Below, piece by piece: positions 18,857 to 28,510 of a stretch of DNA of 64,000 nucleotides. Each line of letters begins with the position of its first letter. The first letter of the stretch is position 1. Location: NCBI RefSeq assembly GCF_003390915.1, contig NZ_QMEM01000007.1:247070-311069 (forward strand), in the 5' to 3' direction. The position numbers were made by a program, and so were the translations under genes. The DNA comes from Lewinella sp. IMCC34183 (GTDB lineage: Bacteria > Bacteroidota > Bacteroidia > Chitinophagales > Saprospiraceae). The notes under the pieces were generated by a model. That model was not told the DNA's origin. It did not search any database and worked only from the letters and a program-made list of their open reading frames with translations.

Positions 18857-18894
18857 GCCCCCGCAGCACTGCCGGACCATCCCAATTAAATAGC

Positions 18895-20019
18895 ATGAAA
18901 TCGATCATCCCCCACCTGTTGTTTTTCCTCGCCCTCTTCCTCTGTACGGGCTGTGAAGAGGAGGAAACCCTGACCATCGCGGAGGTGTCCCCCGTCGAGG
19001 CCCTGTACGCCCCCGAAGATAACCGCTACTTCAACCTGGGCGCCCAGGGGTCGGCGCTGTTCCAGTGGCAGGCCGCCCGGGCCGCCGACAACGGCGTCGT
19101 GCTCTACGAAGTAGCCTTCGATATGGAGGGCGGCGACTTCTCCGACCCGCTTTACGTAGTGGCCTCCGACGGCCGCGGGTTTGAGAACCAACTCTCGCTG
19201 TCCTTCACCGAGCTCAACCAGGTAGCTACCCTGGCGGGCATCCAGCCCGAAAGCACTGGCAAGTTGCTGTGGACGGTCCGCAGTACCAAGGGCCTCAACA
19301 TCCGGCAGGCCGAGGAGGTCCGCACCATCGAGGTCGAACGCCCCGGCGGATTCCCGACCCCCGACGAGCTCTTCCTGACCGGCTCCGCTACCGAAGGAGG
19401 TACCGACCCCGCCAACGCCATCCCCCTGGTGAAGACCGGCGCCGACACCTACGAGGTGTACACCTCCCTGCAGCCCGGTACCTACCACTTCCTGACGCGG
19501 ACCTCCGGCACCCCGGAAGTCTTCTCGATCGAGGGCAGCGACCTGCGCGCCGACGGCGAGACCACCGTCACCGGCGAGGAGCAGGTCTACCGCATCCGGG
19601 TCGACTTCAGCGACGGCTCGGTCAGCATGGCCACCGTCGATAAGGTCGAGCTCTGGTTCCCGCCGCGCGGGGAGTATTCCTTCGCCTTCGACTACGTCGG
19701 CAACGGAACCTGGGAGGCCGCCGACGAGACCATCGAGTTCAAGCAGGAATCCTGGGGCCGCGACGAGCGCTACAAGTTCAAATTTACCGTCACCCAGGAC
19801 GGCAACACCACCGAAGAGTGGTACGGCAGCACCAACGGCGACAACCAGCGCCCCGACGCCAACACCGGCGAGGAGTACTGGTACGTGGTGCCCGTGACCG
19901 ACGACTACTGGGCCAACAGCTTCAAGTATCCCTCCGAGGCCGACCTGGCCGCCGTGGATATGCGCATCATTTTCAACGCCGAAGTGCCCGAATACACCCA
20001 TACGATTACCGTCCAGTAA
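18895..20019 (+). CDS. susE: SusE-like surface glycan-binding lipoprotein
   Basis: The 374-residue lipoprotein (lipobox CTGC, Cys about residue 20) has an N-terminal SusE domain in which PVEALYAPEDNRYFNLGAQG introduces an Ig-like fold. Two later beta-sandwich units are visible, one with PDELFLTGSATEGGTDPANA, the other with EYSFAFDYVGNGTWEAADET. This is the arrangement of SusE/SusF starch-binding relatives, which hold glycan at the surface. Third in the operon, 38 bp after susD. Ligand specificity is inferred from the downstream mannanases. Confidence 0.8.
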   Translation: MKSIIPHLLFFLALFLCTGCEEEETLTIAEVSPVEALYAPEDNRYFNLGAQGSALFQWQAARAADNGVVLYEVAFDMEGGDFSDPLYVVASDGRGFENQLSLSFTELNQVATLAGIQPESTGKLLWTVRSTKGLNIRQAEEVRTIEVERPGGFPTPDELFLTGSATEGGTDPANAIPLVKTGADTYEVYTSLQPGTYHFLTRTSGTPEVFSIEGSDLRADGETTVTGEEQVYRIRVDFSDGSVSMATVDKVELWFPPRGEYSFAFDYVGNGTWEAADETIEFKQESWGRDERYKFKFTVTQDGNTTEEWYGSTNGDNQRPDANTGEEYWYVVPVTDDYWANSFKYPSEADLAAVDMRIIFNAEVPEYTHTITVQ

Positions 20020-20042
20020 TTGCCCCAACCAATAAAACTTCT

Positions 20043-21200
20043 ATGCCTCTCACTATTCCCAAAATACTTGCCGCCAGCCTGCTGTTGCTGCTCCTCGCTT
20101 CCTGTGAACTGGAGGAGGGCGTCCCGCTGCGGGCCCCTTCCGGAGCCACCCCGGACGCGGAGATCGATTGGTCGGCGACCGCCGACTCCATGCAGGAGGC
20201 CTTTTACACCACCTACCTGGGGGCCAACGGCACCTTCGTCCAAGACAACCGGGGCACCGCCACCTTTCATTACTGGCCCAACGCCCACGCGCTGCACGTC
20301 CTCGTTGACGGTTACGAGCGCACCGGAGACCCCGCCTACCTGCCCCGTATGCTCGAGTTGCTGCGCGGCATCCGCACGATGCACGGCGGCAGCTACTCCA
20401 ACGTCTTCAACGACGACATGCTCTGGCTGGGCAACGCCAGCGTACGGGCCTACAATGCTACCGGCAACGAGGAGTACCGGGAAGTGGCGGAGTTTCTCTG
20501 GGAGGACATCATCATGAGTTACAGCGACATCTTCGGCGGCGGCATCAGCTGGAAGAAGGATACCCCCTACTCCAAGAACGCCGTATCCAACGGCCCGGCC
20601 ATCGTACTGGCCATGCGGCTGTACGCCCTCGATCAGGACTCCACCTACCTACAGTGGGCCCGCGACCTCTACGAATGGCAGAACGCCAATCTCGTAGACC
20701 CGGCCACCGGCCTGGTCTGGGACAACATTTCCGAGGAGAACGGTACGGTGAGCGTGCAGAAAGACTGGGTATTCACCTACAACCAGGGCACCTGGATCGG
20801 CGCCGGCAACTGGCTTTACGAAGCCACCGGCGAGGAAGGCTACCTCAACAATTCCCTGCGCACGGCGCGCAGCCTGATGACCAGCCCGAAGGTGACCACC
20901 GACGGCATCCTCCGCGACGAGGGGCAGGGCGACGGCGGCCTCTTCAAGGGTATCCTGGTGCGCTACCTCACGGAGCTGATCCTGCAGCCGGACATCAACG
21001 ACTCCGACCGCCAAAAGCTGGTCGATTTCATGCAGTACAACGGCGAAACCTTTTACCAAGACGGGCTGCTGCGTCCGGAGATGCTGGCCGGCCCCAACTG
21101 GGCCCGGCAACCCACGGACCGTACCGACCTCACCACCCAGCTCAGCGGTCTGATGCTCGTGGAGGCCATGGCCAAGCTACAGGCAGCCGACCTGCTGTAG
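20043..21200 (+). CDS. GH76 endo-alpha-1,6-mannanase, lipoprotein
   Basis: The 385-residue enzyme starts MPLTIPKILAASLLLLLLAS followed by the lipobox Cys at 21; the longer in-frame extension overlaps susE and is rejected. The (alpha/alpha)6 barrel shows the paired catalytic aspartates in SNVFNDDMLWLGNASVRAYN (about D124/D125), HYWPNAHALHVLVDG, and DWVFTYNQGTWIGAGNWLYE. GH76 enzymes cut the alpha-1,6-mannan backbone of fungal or yeast mannan. As a lipoprotein it may act at the outer surface or in the periplasm. It follows susE by 23 bp. Confidence 0.9.
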   Translation: MPLTIPKILAASLLLLLLASCELEEGVPLRAPSGATPDAEIDWSATADSMQEAFYTTYLGANGTFVQDNRGTATFHYWPNAHALHVLVDGYERTGDPAYLPRMLELLRGIRTMHGGSYSNVFNDDMLWLGNASVRAYNATGNEEYREVAEFLWEDIIMSYSDIFGGGISWKKDTPYSKNAVSNGPAIVLAMRLYALDQDSTYLQWARDLYEWQNANLVDPATGLVWDNISEENGTVSVQKDWVFTYNQGTWIGAGNWLYEATGEEGYLNNSLRTARSLMTSPKVTTDGILRDEGQGDGGLFKGILVRYLTELILQPDINDSDRQKLVDFMQYNGETFYQDGLLRPEMLAGPNWARQPTDRTDLTTQLSGLMLVEAMAKLQAADLL

Positions 21201-21251
21201 GCGGGGGTTGCCCCGGCGACTTACCTTACCCGTAAAACCAAAGAAACCGTG

Positions 21252-22676
21252 ATGAACCGAAGAAACTTCGTGCGGCAGACCGCCCTGCTTGGCGGCGCCG
21301 TGGCGCTTAACCCCCTGCGCGGCTACGCCGGAGGGTATACCAAGGACTTTCCCGTTGTCCGCGTGGCCGCCGCGGAACGCAACTTCTCCAGCCGGGCCGT
21401 GGAGGCCGCCATCCGGGAGTTCCGCGCCAACGTAGCCGACGAAGAGCTGGCCTGGCTGTTCAATAACTGCTTTCCCAACACCATCGATACCACGGTGACC
21501 TACACCGAACCCAATGGCCGGCCGGACACCTACGTCATCACGGGCGACATCGACGCCATGTGGCTGCGCGACAGCTCGGCCCAGGTTTGGCCCTATCTCC
21601 AGCTGGCCGACCAGGACGACCAGCTCAAAAAGCTCATCGCGGGTGTCATAAACCGGCAGACCCGCTACGTATTGAAGGACCCCTACGCCAATGCCTTCTA
21701 CGACGACCCCAATAAACGGGGCGAGTGGGCCTCGGACTACACCGATATGCAGCCCGGCGTCCACGAGCGCAAATACGAGATCGACTCCCTGTGCTATCCT
21801 ATCCGCCTCGCCTATCACTACTGGAAGACGACCGGCGATACCGCCCCCTTCGACGGAGACTGGCAGAACGCCGTCAAGACTACCCTCCAGACCTTCCGTG
21901 ACCAACAGCAGAAGGATGGCACCAACCCCTACAGTTTCATGCGGACCACCCCCCACGCCACGGACACCCGTCCGCTGCGGGGTGCCGGCTACCCGGTCAA
22001 CCCGGTGGGCCTGATCTGCAGCGCCTTCCGGCCCAGCGACGACGCCACTGTCTTCAGCTTCCTGGTCCCTTCGAACTTCTTCGCCGTGGTCAGCCTCGGA
22101 CAGGCCGCCGAAATGATGGAAACCCTGGCCGGTGACACCGCCACCGCCGGCGAACTGCGGGCGCTGGCCGAAGAGGTAAGCGCCGCCCTGCAGGAGCACG
22201 CCGTGGTCGAGCACGAGAAGTACGGGAATATCTACGCCTTCGAGATCGACGGCTTCGGCAACCGCCTGATGATGGACGACTCCAACGTACCCAGCCTGCT
22301 GTCCCTGCCCTACCTGGGCGCCGTGGCCGACGACGACCCGGTCTACCAGAATACCCGCGCCTTCGTCCTCTCCACCGACAACCCCTTCTTCTTCCGCGGG
22401 ACGGCCGCCGAGGGCATCGGCGGGCCCCACGTGGGGATGGACTACATCTGGCCCATGGCCATCACAATGCGCGGCCTCACCAGCAACGACGACGCCGAGA
22501 TCAGGAACTGCATCCAGACCCTCAAGGCTACCCACGCCGGCACGGGCTTCATGCACGAGGGCTTCCACAAGGACGACCCCGCCGACTTCACCCGCTCGTG
22601 GTTCGCCTGGGCAAATACCCTCTTCGGAGAATTCCTCTGGAAGACCTACCAGAACAATCCCGACCTGCTGACCTAG
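21252..22676 (+). CDS. GH125 exo-alpha-1,6-mannosidase
   Basis: The 474-residue enzyme begins MNRRNFVRQTALLGGAVALN, a twin-Arg-like signal. A GTG one codon upstream is also in frame. Family-typical segments are TYVITGDIDAMWLRDSSAQV, GEWASDYTDMQPGVHERKYE, EIDSLCYPIRLAYHYWKTTG, HVGMDYIWPMAITMRGL and HEGFHKDDPADFTRSWFAWA. GH125 removes terminal alpha-1,6-mannose by inversion. It should act in the periplasm on products from the GH76 enzyme encoded 51 bp upstream. Confidence 0.92.
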   Translation: MNRRNFVRQTALLGGAVALNPLRGYAGGYTKDFPVVRVAAAERNFSSRAVEAAIREFRANVADEELAWLFNNCFPNTIDTTVTYTEPNGRPDTYVITGDIDAMWLRDSSAQVWPYLQLADQDDQLKKLIAGVINRQTRYVLKDPYANAFYDDPNKRGEWASDYTDMQPGVHERKYEIDSLCYPIRLAYHYWKTTGDTAPFDGDWQNAVKTTLQTFRDQQQKDGTNPYSFMRTTPHATDTRPLRGAGYPVNPVGLICSAFRPSDDATVFSFLVPSNFFAVVSLGQAAEMMETLAGDTATAGELRALAEEVSAALQEHAVVEHEKYGNIYAFEIDGFGNRLMMDDSNVPSLLSLPYLGAVADDDPVYQNTRAFVLSTDNPFFFRGTAAEGIGGPHVGMDYIWPMAITMRGLTSNDDAEIRNCIQTLKATHAGTGFMHEGFHKDDPADFTRSWFAWANTLFGEFLWKTYQNNPDLLT

Positions 22677-22705
22677 TCCGCCGGTCCCAAACACGCCTCC
22701 CCACC

Positions 22706-24901
22706 ATGAACAGATTCGTAAGCATTTACCTGAGTCTCGCGCTGCTGTGCGTGGCGGGGACGCAGGTGGGGTGCCGTTCCGGTAACGCTCCCCAAACCGG
22801 CTCCGCAACCGACGGCTACGTCAGCGACCCCGTCACCTACGTCAACCCCTTCCTAGGTACGGCCCCGCTCACGGATCCCGCCTTCATCGGCTACACCCCG
22901 CCGGAGGGCTGGCGCGTCTGGGCCGGCCTCACCTTCCCGGGTTCCGCCCTCCCCAACGCGATGGTGCAGCTCAGCCCTATCACCGAGTACGGCAGCGGGG
23001 CGGGCTACGAATACGAGGACGACGCCATCATCGGCTTTGCCCACACCAATAAGGGGCACTGGAACCTGTGCAACATCCCCGTGCTCCCCCTCTCGGCCAC
23101 GGCAACGGCACCGTTCTCCTCCGGCTTCACCAAAGACAGCGAATCGGCCTCCCCGGCCCACTACGCGGTGAAACTGGCCGACTACGGGGTTGCCGTGCGG
23201 CTCACCTCCACCCTGCGGGCCGGATTTCACGAGTACACCTACGACGACCCGCAGCACCGCCGCATCCTCTTCGACCTCGGTCGCTCCAACAACCGCATCA
23301 ACGACTGGGCGATCGAGCAGCCCGCCCCCAACCGCGTCGAAGGCTACCAGCGGATGGGCCGGGAAACGGTCTACTTCTCCGCCCGGCTCAGCGACGAGGT
23401 GGAAGACGTGCGCACCGTCGAGCCCGGGCAGTCGCGGGGCTACGCCCTGCTCGACCTGGGCGCCGGTGATAACCGGGTCACCATGAAGGTCGGCCTTTCC
23501 TTCGTCAGCACCGCCAACGCCCGGGAGAACCTGGAGACGGAGATCGGCGACCGCGACTTCGAGACCGTCCACCGCGCCGGCGTAGGCACCTGGTCCGACC
23601 TGCTCTCCCACGTCCGGGTAAGCGGCGGCTCGGAACGGGAGAAAACCCTCTTTTACTCTTCTCTCTACCGGTCCTTCCTCTGGCCGGCCCTGCGCAGCGA
23701 CGGCAACGGCGAATTCACCGACGAATCCGGTACCGTGCGCAGCGAGGGCTTCTCCTTTTACACCAACCCTTCTCTTTGGGATACCTACCGCAACAAGCTG
23801 GTCCTGCTGGGCATGCTGCGGCCTGAGGTGACCGGCGACGTCATTCAGAGTATGATCGTCCGCGGGGAAGAAACCGGCTTCATGCCCACCTTTTTCCACG
23901 GCGACCACGCCGCGGTGTTCGTAGCCAACGCCCACGCCCAGGGCATCACCAACTTCGACCTCGACCGCGCCTACGCGCTGCTGCTCAACAACGCCTATAG
24001 CACGGGCGGCACCCGGCCCCGCATCGACCAGTACATCGCGCTGGGCTACGTACCGGAGCCCGTAGTGGAAAACCCGGAAGTGGAGACCGTGGCGGCCGCC
24101 GGCGTATCCAAGACGCTGGAGTACGCTCTCGACGACTATTCCCTCGCCCAGCTCGCGCGGGCGACGGGCGACAGCGCCCACTACCGCGAACTGATGGACC
24201 GCGGCCAGAACTACCATAATGTCTTCGACCCCGAAACCCGCTTCATGCGCGGGCGGCTCGCCAGCGGCGACTGGGTCTCCCCCTTCAACCCCCGCTTCCC
24301 CTACTACGAATATATGTACCGGGAGGCCAACGGCTGGCAGCTCTCCTTCTACGCCCCCCACGATATGCCGGGACTGGTCGCCGCCTACGGGGGCCCGGAT
24401 ATCTTCGAGGCCAAGCTCGACTCCCTCTTCACCGTCCCCTGGAACCCCGAGTACATCGCCCGCAACATCTCGAGCTTTATCGGGCAGTACTGCCACGGCA
24501 ATCAGCCCGACCACGAGGCCCCCTACGCCTACTACGCCATCGGCAAGCCCGAAAAATCACAGGCCATCCTCGACCGCATTACGGATGAATTCTACGGGGT
24601 GGGTGAGCACGGTCTGGCGCTCTCGGGTATGGACGACGCCGGCGAGATGAGCGCCTGGTACGTCTTCGCCGCGGCGGGCCTTTACCCCCTCTCCCCGGCC
24701 GACAACGAGTACCTGGTCAGCCTGCCCGTTTTCGACCGGGTGGCCTGGAAGCTGGGCGACCGGGACTTCGTCATCCAGTCCGATGGCCGCTCGCGTAATC
24801 TGGAGTCCGCCAGCTACGACGGCCAGCCCCTCGACGGCTTTTACCTTTCCTACCGCGACCTGCGCCAGGGGGGTACTCTCGAGCTGATCACGCGCAAGTA
24901 G
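22706..24901 (+). CDS. GH92 exo-alpha-mannosidase (first copy), lipoprotein
   Basis: The 731-residue protein starts MNRFVSIYLSLALLCVAGTQ with a possible lipobox VGC at residue 23. GH92 features are VTYVNPFLGT, FTFPGS-like LTFPGSALPNAMVQLSP, LWDTYRNKLVLLGMLRPE, and the C-terminal GMDDAGEMSAWYVFAAAGLY (catalytic base Asp about 644). The position usually given as the catalytic acid reads Gln in YCHGNQPDHE (about Q600), not Glu as in HGNEP. GH92 enzymes are Ca-dependent exo-alpha-mannosidases. Last gene of the plus-strand operon; its stop lies 3 bp from the stop of the convergent gene. Confidence 0.92.
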   Translation: MNRFVSIYLSLALLCVAGTQVGCRSGNAPQTGSATDGYVSDPVTYVNPFLGTAPLTDPAFIGYTPPEGWRVWAGLTFPGSALPNAMVQLSPITEYGSGAGYEYEDDAIIGFAHTNKGHWNLCNIPVLPLSATATAPFSSGFTKDSESASPAHYAVKLADYGVAVRLTSTLRAGFHEYTYDDPQHRRILFDLGRSNNRINDWAIEQPAPNRVEGYQRMGRETVYFSARLSDEVEDVRTVEPGQSRGYALLDLGAGDNRVTMKVGLSFVSTANARENLETEIGDRDFETVHRAGVGTWSDLLSHVRVSGGSEREKTLFYSSLYRSFLWPALRSDGNGEFTDESGTVRSEGFSFYTNPSLWDTYRNKLVLLGMLRPEVTGDVIQSMIVRGEETGFMPTFFHGDHAAVFVANAHAQGITNFDLDRAYALLLNNAYSTGGTRPRIDQYIALGYVPEPVVENPEVETVAAAGVSKTLEYALDDYSLAQLARATGDSAHYRELMDRGQNYHNVFDPETRFMRGRLASGDWVSPFNPRFPYYEYMYREANGWQLSFYAPHDMPGLVAAYGGPDIFEAKLDSLFTVPWNPEYIARNISSFIGQYCHGNQPDHEAPYAYYAIGKPEKSQAILDRITDEFYGVGEHGLALSGMDDAGEMSAWYVFAAAGLYPLSPADNEYLVSLPVFDRVAWKLGDRDFVIQSDGRSRNLESASYDGQPLDGFYLSYRDLRQGGTLELITRK

Positions 24902-24904
24902 TCC

Positions 24905-27361
24905 CTACCGCTTCCGCTCCTTCAGCAACTTGATGAAGTAGCCCCCGACCACCGACCGCGCCTTGAAGCCAATACGGCGGGCGTCGACGGTATCGTGCCA
25001 GTCGGTGAGCGGTACGCGGTCCGGCGTCTGGTCGGCAAAGGCCCGGACGGGTTCCATCAGGGCCTTAAAGTCATTCGGTAAGGGGGCCAGGGTGGCCGTC
25101 CAGAGGATCCAGTCGGATTTGGTGTAAGTATCCCGGCTGTCGAGGGGTAGCCCGAATTCATTCTGCCGGGTGAGGTAGTAGGCGATCTCGGTCTCGACCA
25201 CCTCCGGCGGAAAGACGCCCAGATCCAGCAAATCATCCCACACCAGGTTGTATTTCTGGCTCCAGGTGCCGGGATTCTCAAAGGTTAGGCTGTAGTGGTC
25301 GCCGTCGTCGGCCAGTTCCATCCACTGCCGGGCCATCCCCTCGGCCGCGGTGGTGTATACGGTGGCGACGGAGTCCGCGCCGAGCATCCCCGCGAGCTTG
25401 CCGTAGGCGGCCAGGGCGATGATGGCCTTCACCGACAGGTTGGCGTTGCGCGCCAGGTGGCCGGAGAAGTCGTCGGTCGACAGCTGGTTCTCGGGGTCGA
25501 AGCCGCTCTCCAGCAAAAATTCGGCCCAGGTAGTGAGCGTACTCCAGTGTTGGCTGGCGTAGTCGGCATTCCCCTCCCGCTCGGCGATGGCCGCGGTCAG
25601 GGTGATCATATTGCCGGCTTCCTCCACGGGCATATCCTCGCCGTAGGTCTGTCCGGTGGCGATGGGGTAGGTGCCCAGGTCGTGGGCGGGGAAAGGCTTT
25701 TGCCACTTTCCACTCTCGCTATAGTAGAAGATGCCGTTCAGCATGCCCTTCAGCAGATCCGGATTGTACAGCAGGAAGAGGGGAGCCGAGGGATAGGTCA
25801 CGTCTACGGTGTTGATCGAGCCGTTGCTGTTATTTTCCTTGGAAAGGAAGAGCAATTCCCCCTCCGGCGACTCCACGAGCGTGTGCGCGGCGATGGCTTG
25901 CCGGTAGGCGAGTACGCAGAGGTCCGCGTAGTCCGGGCCACCGGCCGCCGTGGCTTCGGCGTAGAGCTCGCGATCGAAGGCTTGTACCCACCTGATGATT
26001 TCGTCGTGCTCCTCCCAGGCGGTCACGAGCAGTTCGGAGAAGGTTTCGGCCTCTTTCTTGTGCCAGGGGGCCAGGGGCGTGCCGAAGTAGTTGATGGATG
26101 TTTCCTCGTCGTAGCCCACCAGAAAGGTGCGCGACACGGGCGCACCGACCACGCCGAGATCGGCCGCGGTACTCAGCATGGCGTGGTTACCGGAATAGGG
26201 GCCGGTTCGGGGGCGTGCCCGGCGCAGGAAGACCGGCCAGGAATCCTCCGTTTCGCCCGGGTACTGCAGCACCTCTTCCTGGCTGCCGGCTACGTAAAGG
26301 TGGCCCCAGTCGATGCGCAGGTCATCGCCCTTCTTGCCGAGCACCGGCTGCCCGGTGGTGCCCGCCCGCAGGTACGACAGGCCACCGGCCGTGTGACGAC
26401 TCGCCTTGATCTCCTGACCGGGCGTATTGCGGGCGATGTCGCCCGATACGCCGAAGTACAGGTCGACGTCGTGATCGGCCCCGTCGTTCGGGGTAACCGT
26501 AACGTCCACGTAGCTGATCGGCCGGGCGTAGACGGTCAGGTCCTCGATGAGCAGCGGCGAGGTGAAGGTGACGGACAGGTCCACCCCGCCGCAGGCGAAG
26601 GCGTAGCTTGTCTGGTTCGCGGTAAGCGTCACGTCCGTTTGCCGCGCCACGGTGATCTCTTCCTCCTCGGGCCGATGCACCCGGCGGACCAGCCCCGCAT
26701 CCAGCCACTGACCGCCCGCGGTGTTGCGGATGTGAATGGCCAGCACGTTGCCGGCGCGGCGCAGGTTCGCTACTGCGGCGTCGGGTACGGGCAGGTACTT
26801 GTAGCTGTGCTGCCAGCCGTTCACCGTGTAGATCTGCTCGCCGTTCAGCCACACGGTGACGTTGTCGTCGTGCCGCAGTTTGAGCAGCAGATCTTCCAGG
26901 TTGGTGGAATCCAGGTCGAACGTCCGGCGGTACCACAGGTCGTCGCTCGTCCACGCGGTGGCTGCCAGGGTATCGTCGGCGAAGGGGGGGCTGCCGGTCC
27001 GCCAGTCCGTATCGTCGAAGCCGGGTTCGGCCCAGTTTCGTGCGGGGGCGGTTTCGGTGTAGCGAACGGGGGTGTCCGCCTCGTCGGCCGCGGGCAGCAC
27101 GGTTGCGTACAGCGTCGGTTCCATACCGAGGAAGCGGTAGGCTTTGCCGTCCACCCGCAGCAGTCCGAGCAGGTCGTGGTCGGTTTCCGTCCAGTGCCTG
27201 GTCGGTGACCCGGCCAGCGAATCGCCCATCGACCAGATGCTGAAGTTGGGATTGTGGGTAATGAGCGGGTAGGCGGGCGCGCGCAGCGTAGCCTGTCCGT
27301 ATACCGCACCCGTCAGCGACAGCAGCAGGAAGTACAGGCAAAAACGTGGGATGGCTGGCAT
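24905..27361 (-). CDS. Glutaminase A-like / DUF4965-DUF5127-family secreted protein
   Basis: The 818-residue protein has a signal peptide (FLLLSLTGAVYG). It starts with RAPAYPLITHNPNFSIWSMG and HWTETDHDLLGLLRVDGKAY, a pattern I know from the GtaA-like family. A galactose-binding-like insert (~110-230, DDLWYRRTFDLDS, VTVWLNGEQIYTVNGWQH) is followed by a beta-sandwich and an (alpha/alpha)6 region (AYRQAIAAHTLVESPEGELL, NNSNGSINTVDVTYPSAP, MPVEEAGNMITLTAAIAERE). Databases often label this family glutaminase, but it is frequent in glycan loci and could be a glycosidase. It follows lacI by 15 bp. Confidence 0.8.
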   Translation of the reverse strand: MPAIPRFCLYFLLLSLTGAVYGQATLRAPAYPLITHNPNFSIWSMGDSLAGSPTRHWTETDHDLLGLLRVDGKAYRFLGMEPTLYATVLPAADEADTPVRYTETAPARNWAEPGFDDTDWRTGSPPFADDTLAATAWTSDDLWYRRTFDLDSTNLEDLLLKLRHDDNVTVWLNGEQIYTVNGWQHSYKYLPVPDAAVANLRRAGNVLAIHIRNTAGGQWLDAGLVRRVHRPEEEEITVARQTDVTLTANQTSYAFACGGVDLSVTFTSPLLIEDLTVYARPISYVDVTVTPNDGADHDVDLYFGVSGDIARNTPGQEIKASRHTAGGLSYLRAGTTGQPVLGKKGDDLRIDWGHLYVAGSQEEVLQYPGETEDSWPVFLRRARPRTGPYSGNHAMLSTAADLGVVGAPVSRTFLVGYDEETSINYFGTPLAPWHKKEAETFSELLVTAWEEHDEIIRWVQAFDRELYAEATAAGGPDYADLCVLAYRQAIAAHTLVESPEGELLFLSKENNSNGSINTVDVTYPSAPLFLLYNPDLLKGMLNGIFYYSESGKWQKPFPAHDLGTYPIATGQTYGEDMPVEEAGNMITLTAAIAEREGNADYASQHWSTLTTWAEFLLESGFDPENQLSTDDFSGHLARNANLSVKAIIALAAYGKLAGMLGADSVATVYTTAAEGMARQWMELADDGDHYSLTFENPGTWSQKYNLVWDDLLDLGVFPPEVVETEIAYYLTRQNEFGLPLDSRDTYTKSDWILWTATLAPLPNDFKALMEPVRAFADQTPDRVPLTDWHDTVDARRIGFKARSVVGGYFIKLLKERKR

Positions 27362-27376
27362 GGCAGTAGTATTTTG

Positions 27377-28417
27377 TTACGCCGGGGCATTCACCTTGGC
27401 GAGCGACGATCCGCGGGGGATCAACCTGGCCTTCAGGGTCACCTTGAAGGTTTCCGCGGTCTTCTCGCGGTTCTTCAGCAGGTGCAGCATGATGCGCATC
27501 AGCTCCTGGGCAATTTCCTCCTGCGGCTGTGCCACCGCGGAGATCGAGGGCGTATTAATTCGGAACAGTTCGTTGTCGTCGAAGGTGACGATGCCCAGGG
27601 CCTCGATGGAGGTGACGTTGGTCTCCTTGATCATCTCCAGCCCGCTCTGGGTAAGGTAGTTGGTAGAGAAGAATACGGCGTCCACGTCGTGCCGCTCGGT
27701 AAAGAAGTCGCGCAGCTGATCCCGCCCGCGCCGCGAGTCGGTATCGCCGAAGGGCACGCGCAGTACAGTAGCGGGCAGCCCGGCGGCGGCTACGGCTTCC
27801 TCGTAGCCGCACAGGCGGTCGTTCATCTGCACCTGGTCGACGTCGGTGGTGACGAAGGCGATGTCGCGGTAGCCGTTGCCAATGAGGTGCCGCGTGGCGT
27901 TGTAGGACGCGTCGTAGTTGTCGATGACCACGTAATGCGTGTCCAGGTCGGGGAAGAAGCGATCAAAGAGGACCACCGGGATGTCGTTCTTGATCAGTTC
28001 GGCCACGTCCTCCCGGATGCCCGAAGATGGGATGATGATGAAGCCGTCCACCTGCCGCTCGAAGAAAAGGTTCAGCAGGTCGCGCGAGCGCTCGTCCTTG
28101 TTCTCGTTGCTGCAGAACAGCACGCGGTAGCCCTTGGCGTAGGCGATATCCTCGATGATCCGGGCGATCTTGGCGAAGAAGTGGTTGCTGATGTCCTCGA
28201 CCATTACCACCAGGATCTTGGTCTTGCCCGTCCGCAGGCTGCGCGCCAGCAGGTTGGGCTTGTAGTTGATCTCCTTGGTGTAGGTCAGCACCCGCTGGAT
28301 CACTTCATCGGAGATCTTTTTCTCCTTGCCCTTTCCGTTGAGAACGAAGGAAACCGTGGTGGGCGATACGTTCAGTTGTTTAGCGATGTCCTTGATAGAA
28401 TGTCTCTTGCTTCTCAT
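27377..28417 (-). CDS. LacI-family transcriptional regulator
   Basis: The 346-residue protein opens with the LacI helix-turn-helix and hinge helix: SIKDIAKQLNVSPTTVSFVL, then NYKPNLLARSLRTGKT. A periplasmic-binding-like sensor domain follows (ILVVMVEDISNHFFAKIARI, DGFIIIPSS, VVIDNYDASYNATRHLIGNG, LGIVTFDDNELF). Such proteins bind palindromes with a central CG and release on binding a sugar. It sits between GH92 and the glutaminase-like gene in one minus-strand cluster. It is the only obvious regulator of the mannan locus. Confidence 0.92.
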   Translation of the reverse strand: MRSKRHSIKDIAKQLNVSPTTVSFVLNGKGKEKKISDEVIQRVLTYTKEINYKPNLLARSLRTGKTKILVVMVEDISNHFFAKIARIIEDIAYAKGYRVLFCSNENKDERSRDLLNLFFERQVDGFIIIPSSGIREDVAELIKNDIPVVLFDRFFPDLDTHYVVIDNYDASYNATRHLIGNGYRDIAFVTTDVDQVQMNDRLCGYEEAVAAAGLPATVLRVPFGDTDSRRGRDQLRDFFTERHDVDAVFFSTNYLTQSGLEMIKETNVTSIEALGIVTFDDNELFRINTPSISAVAQPQEEIAQELMRIMLHLLKNREKTAETFKVTLKARLIPRGSSLAKVNAPA

Positions 28418-28510
28418 TTTGCTGGTGGCGGGTATCCCGATTACGGGACTGGGCGACGAAAATTGTAGTGAATTAAAATAAGCAAATTTTGCACGGCGGA
28501 AAGGCCCGCC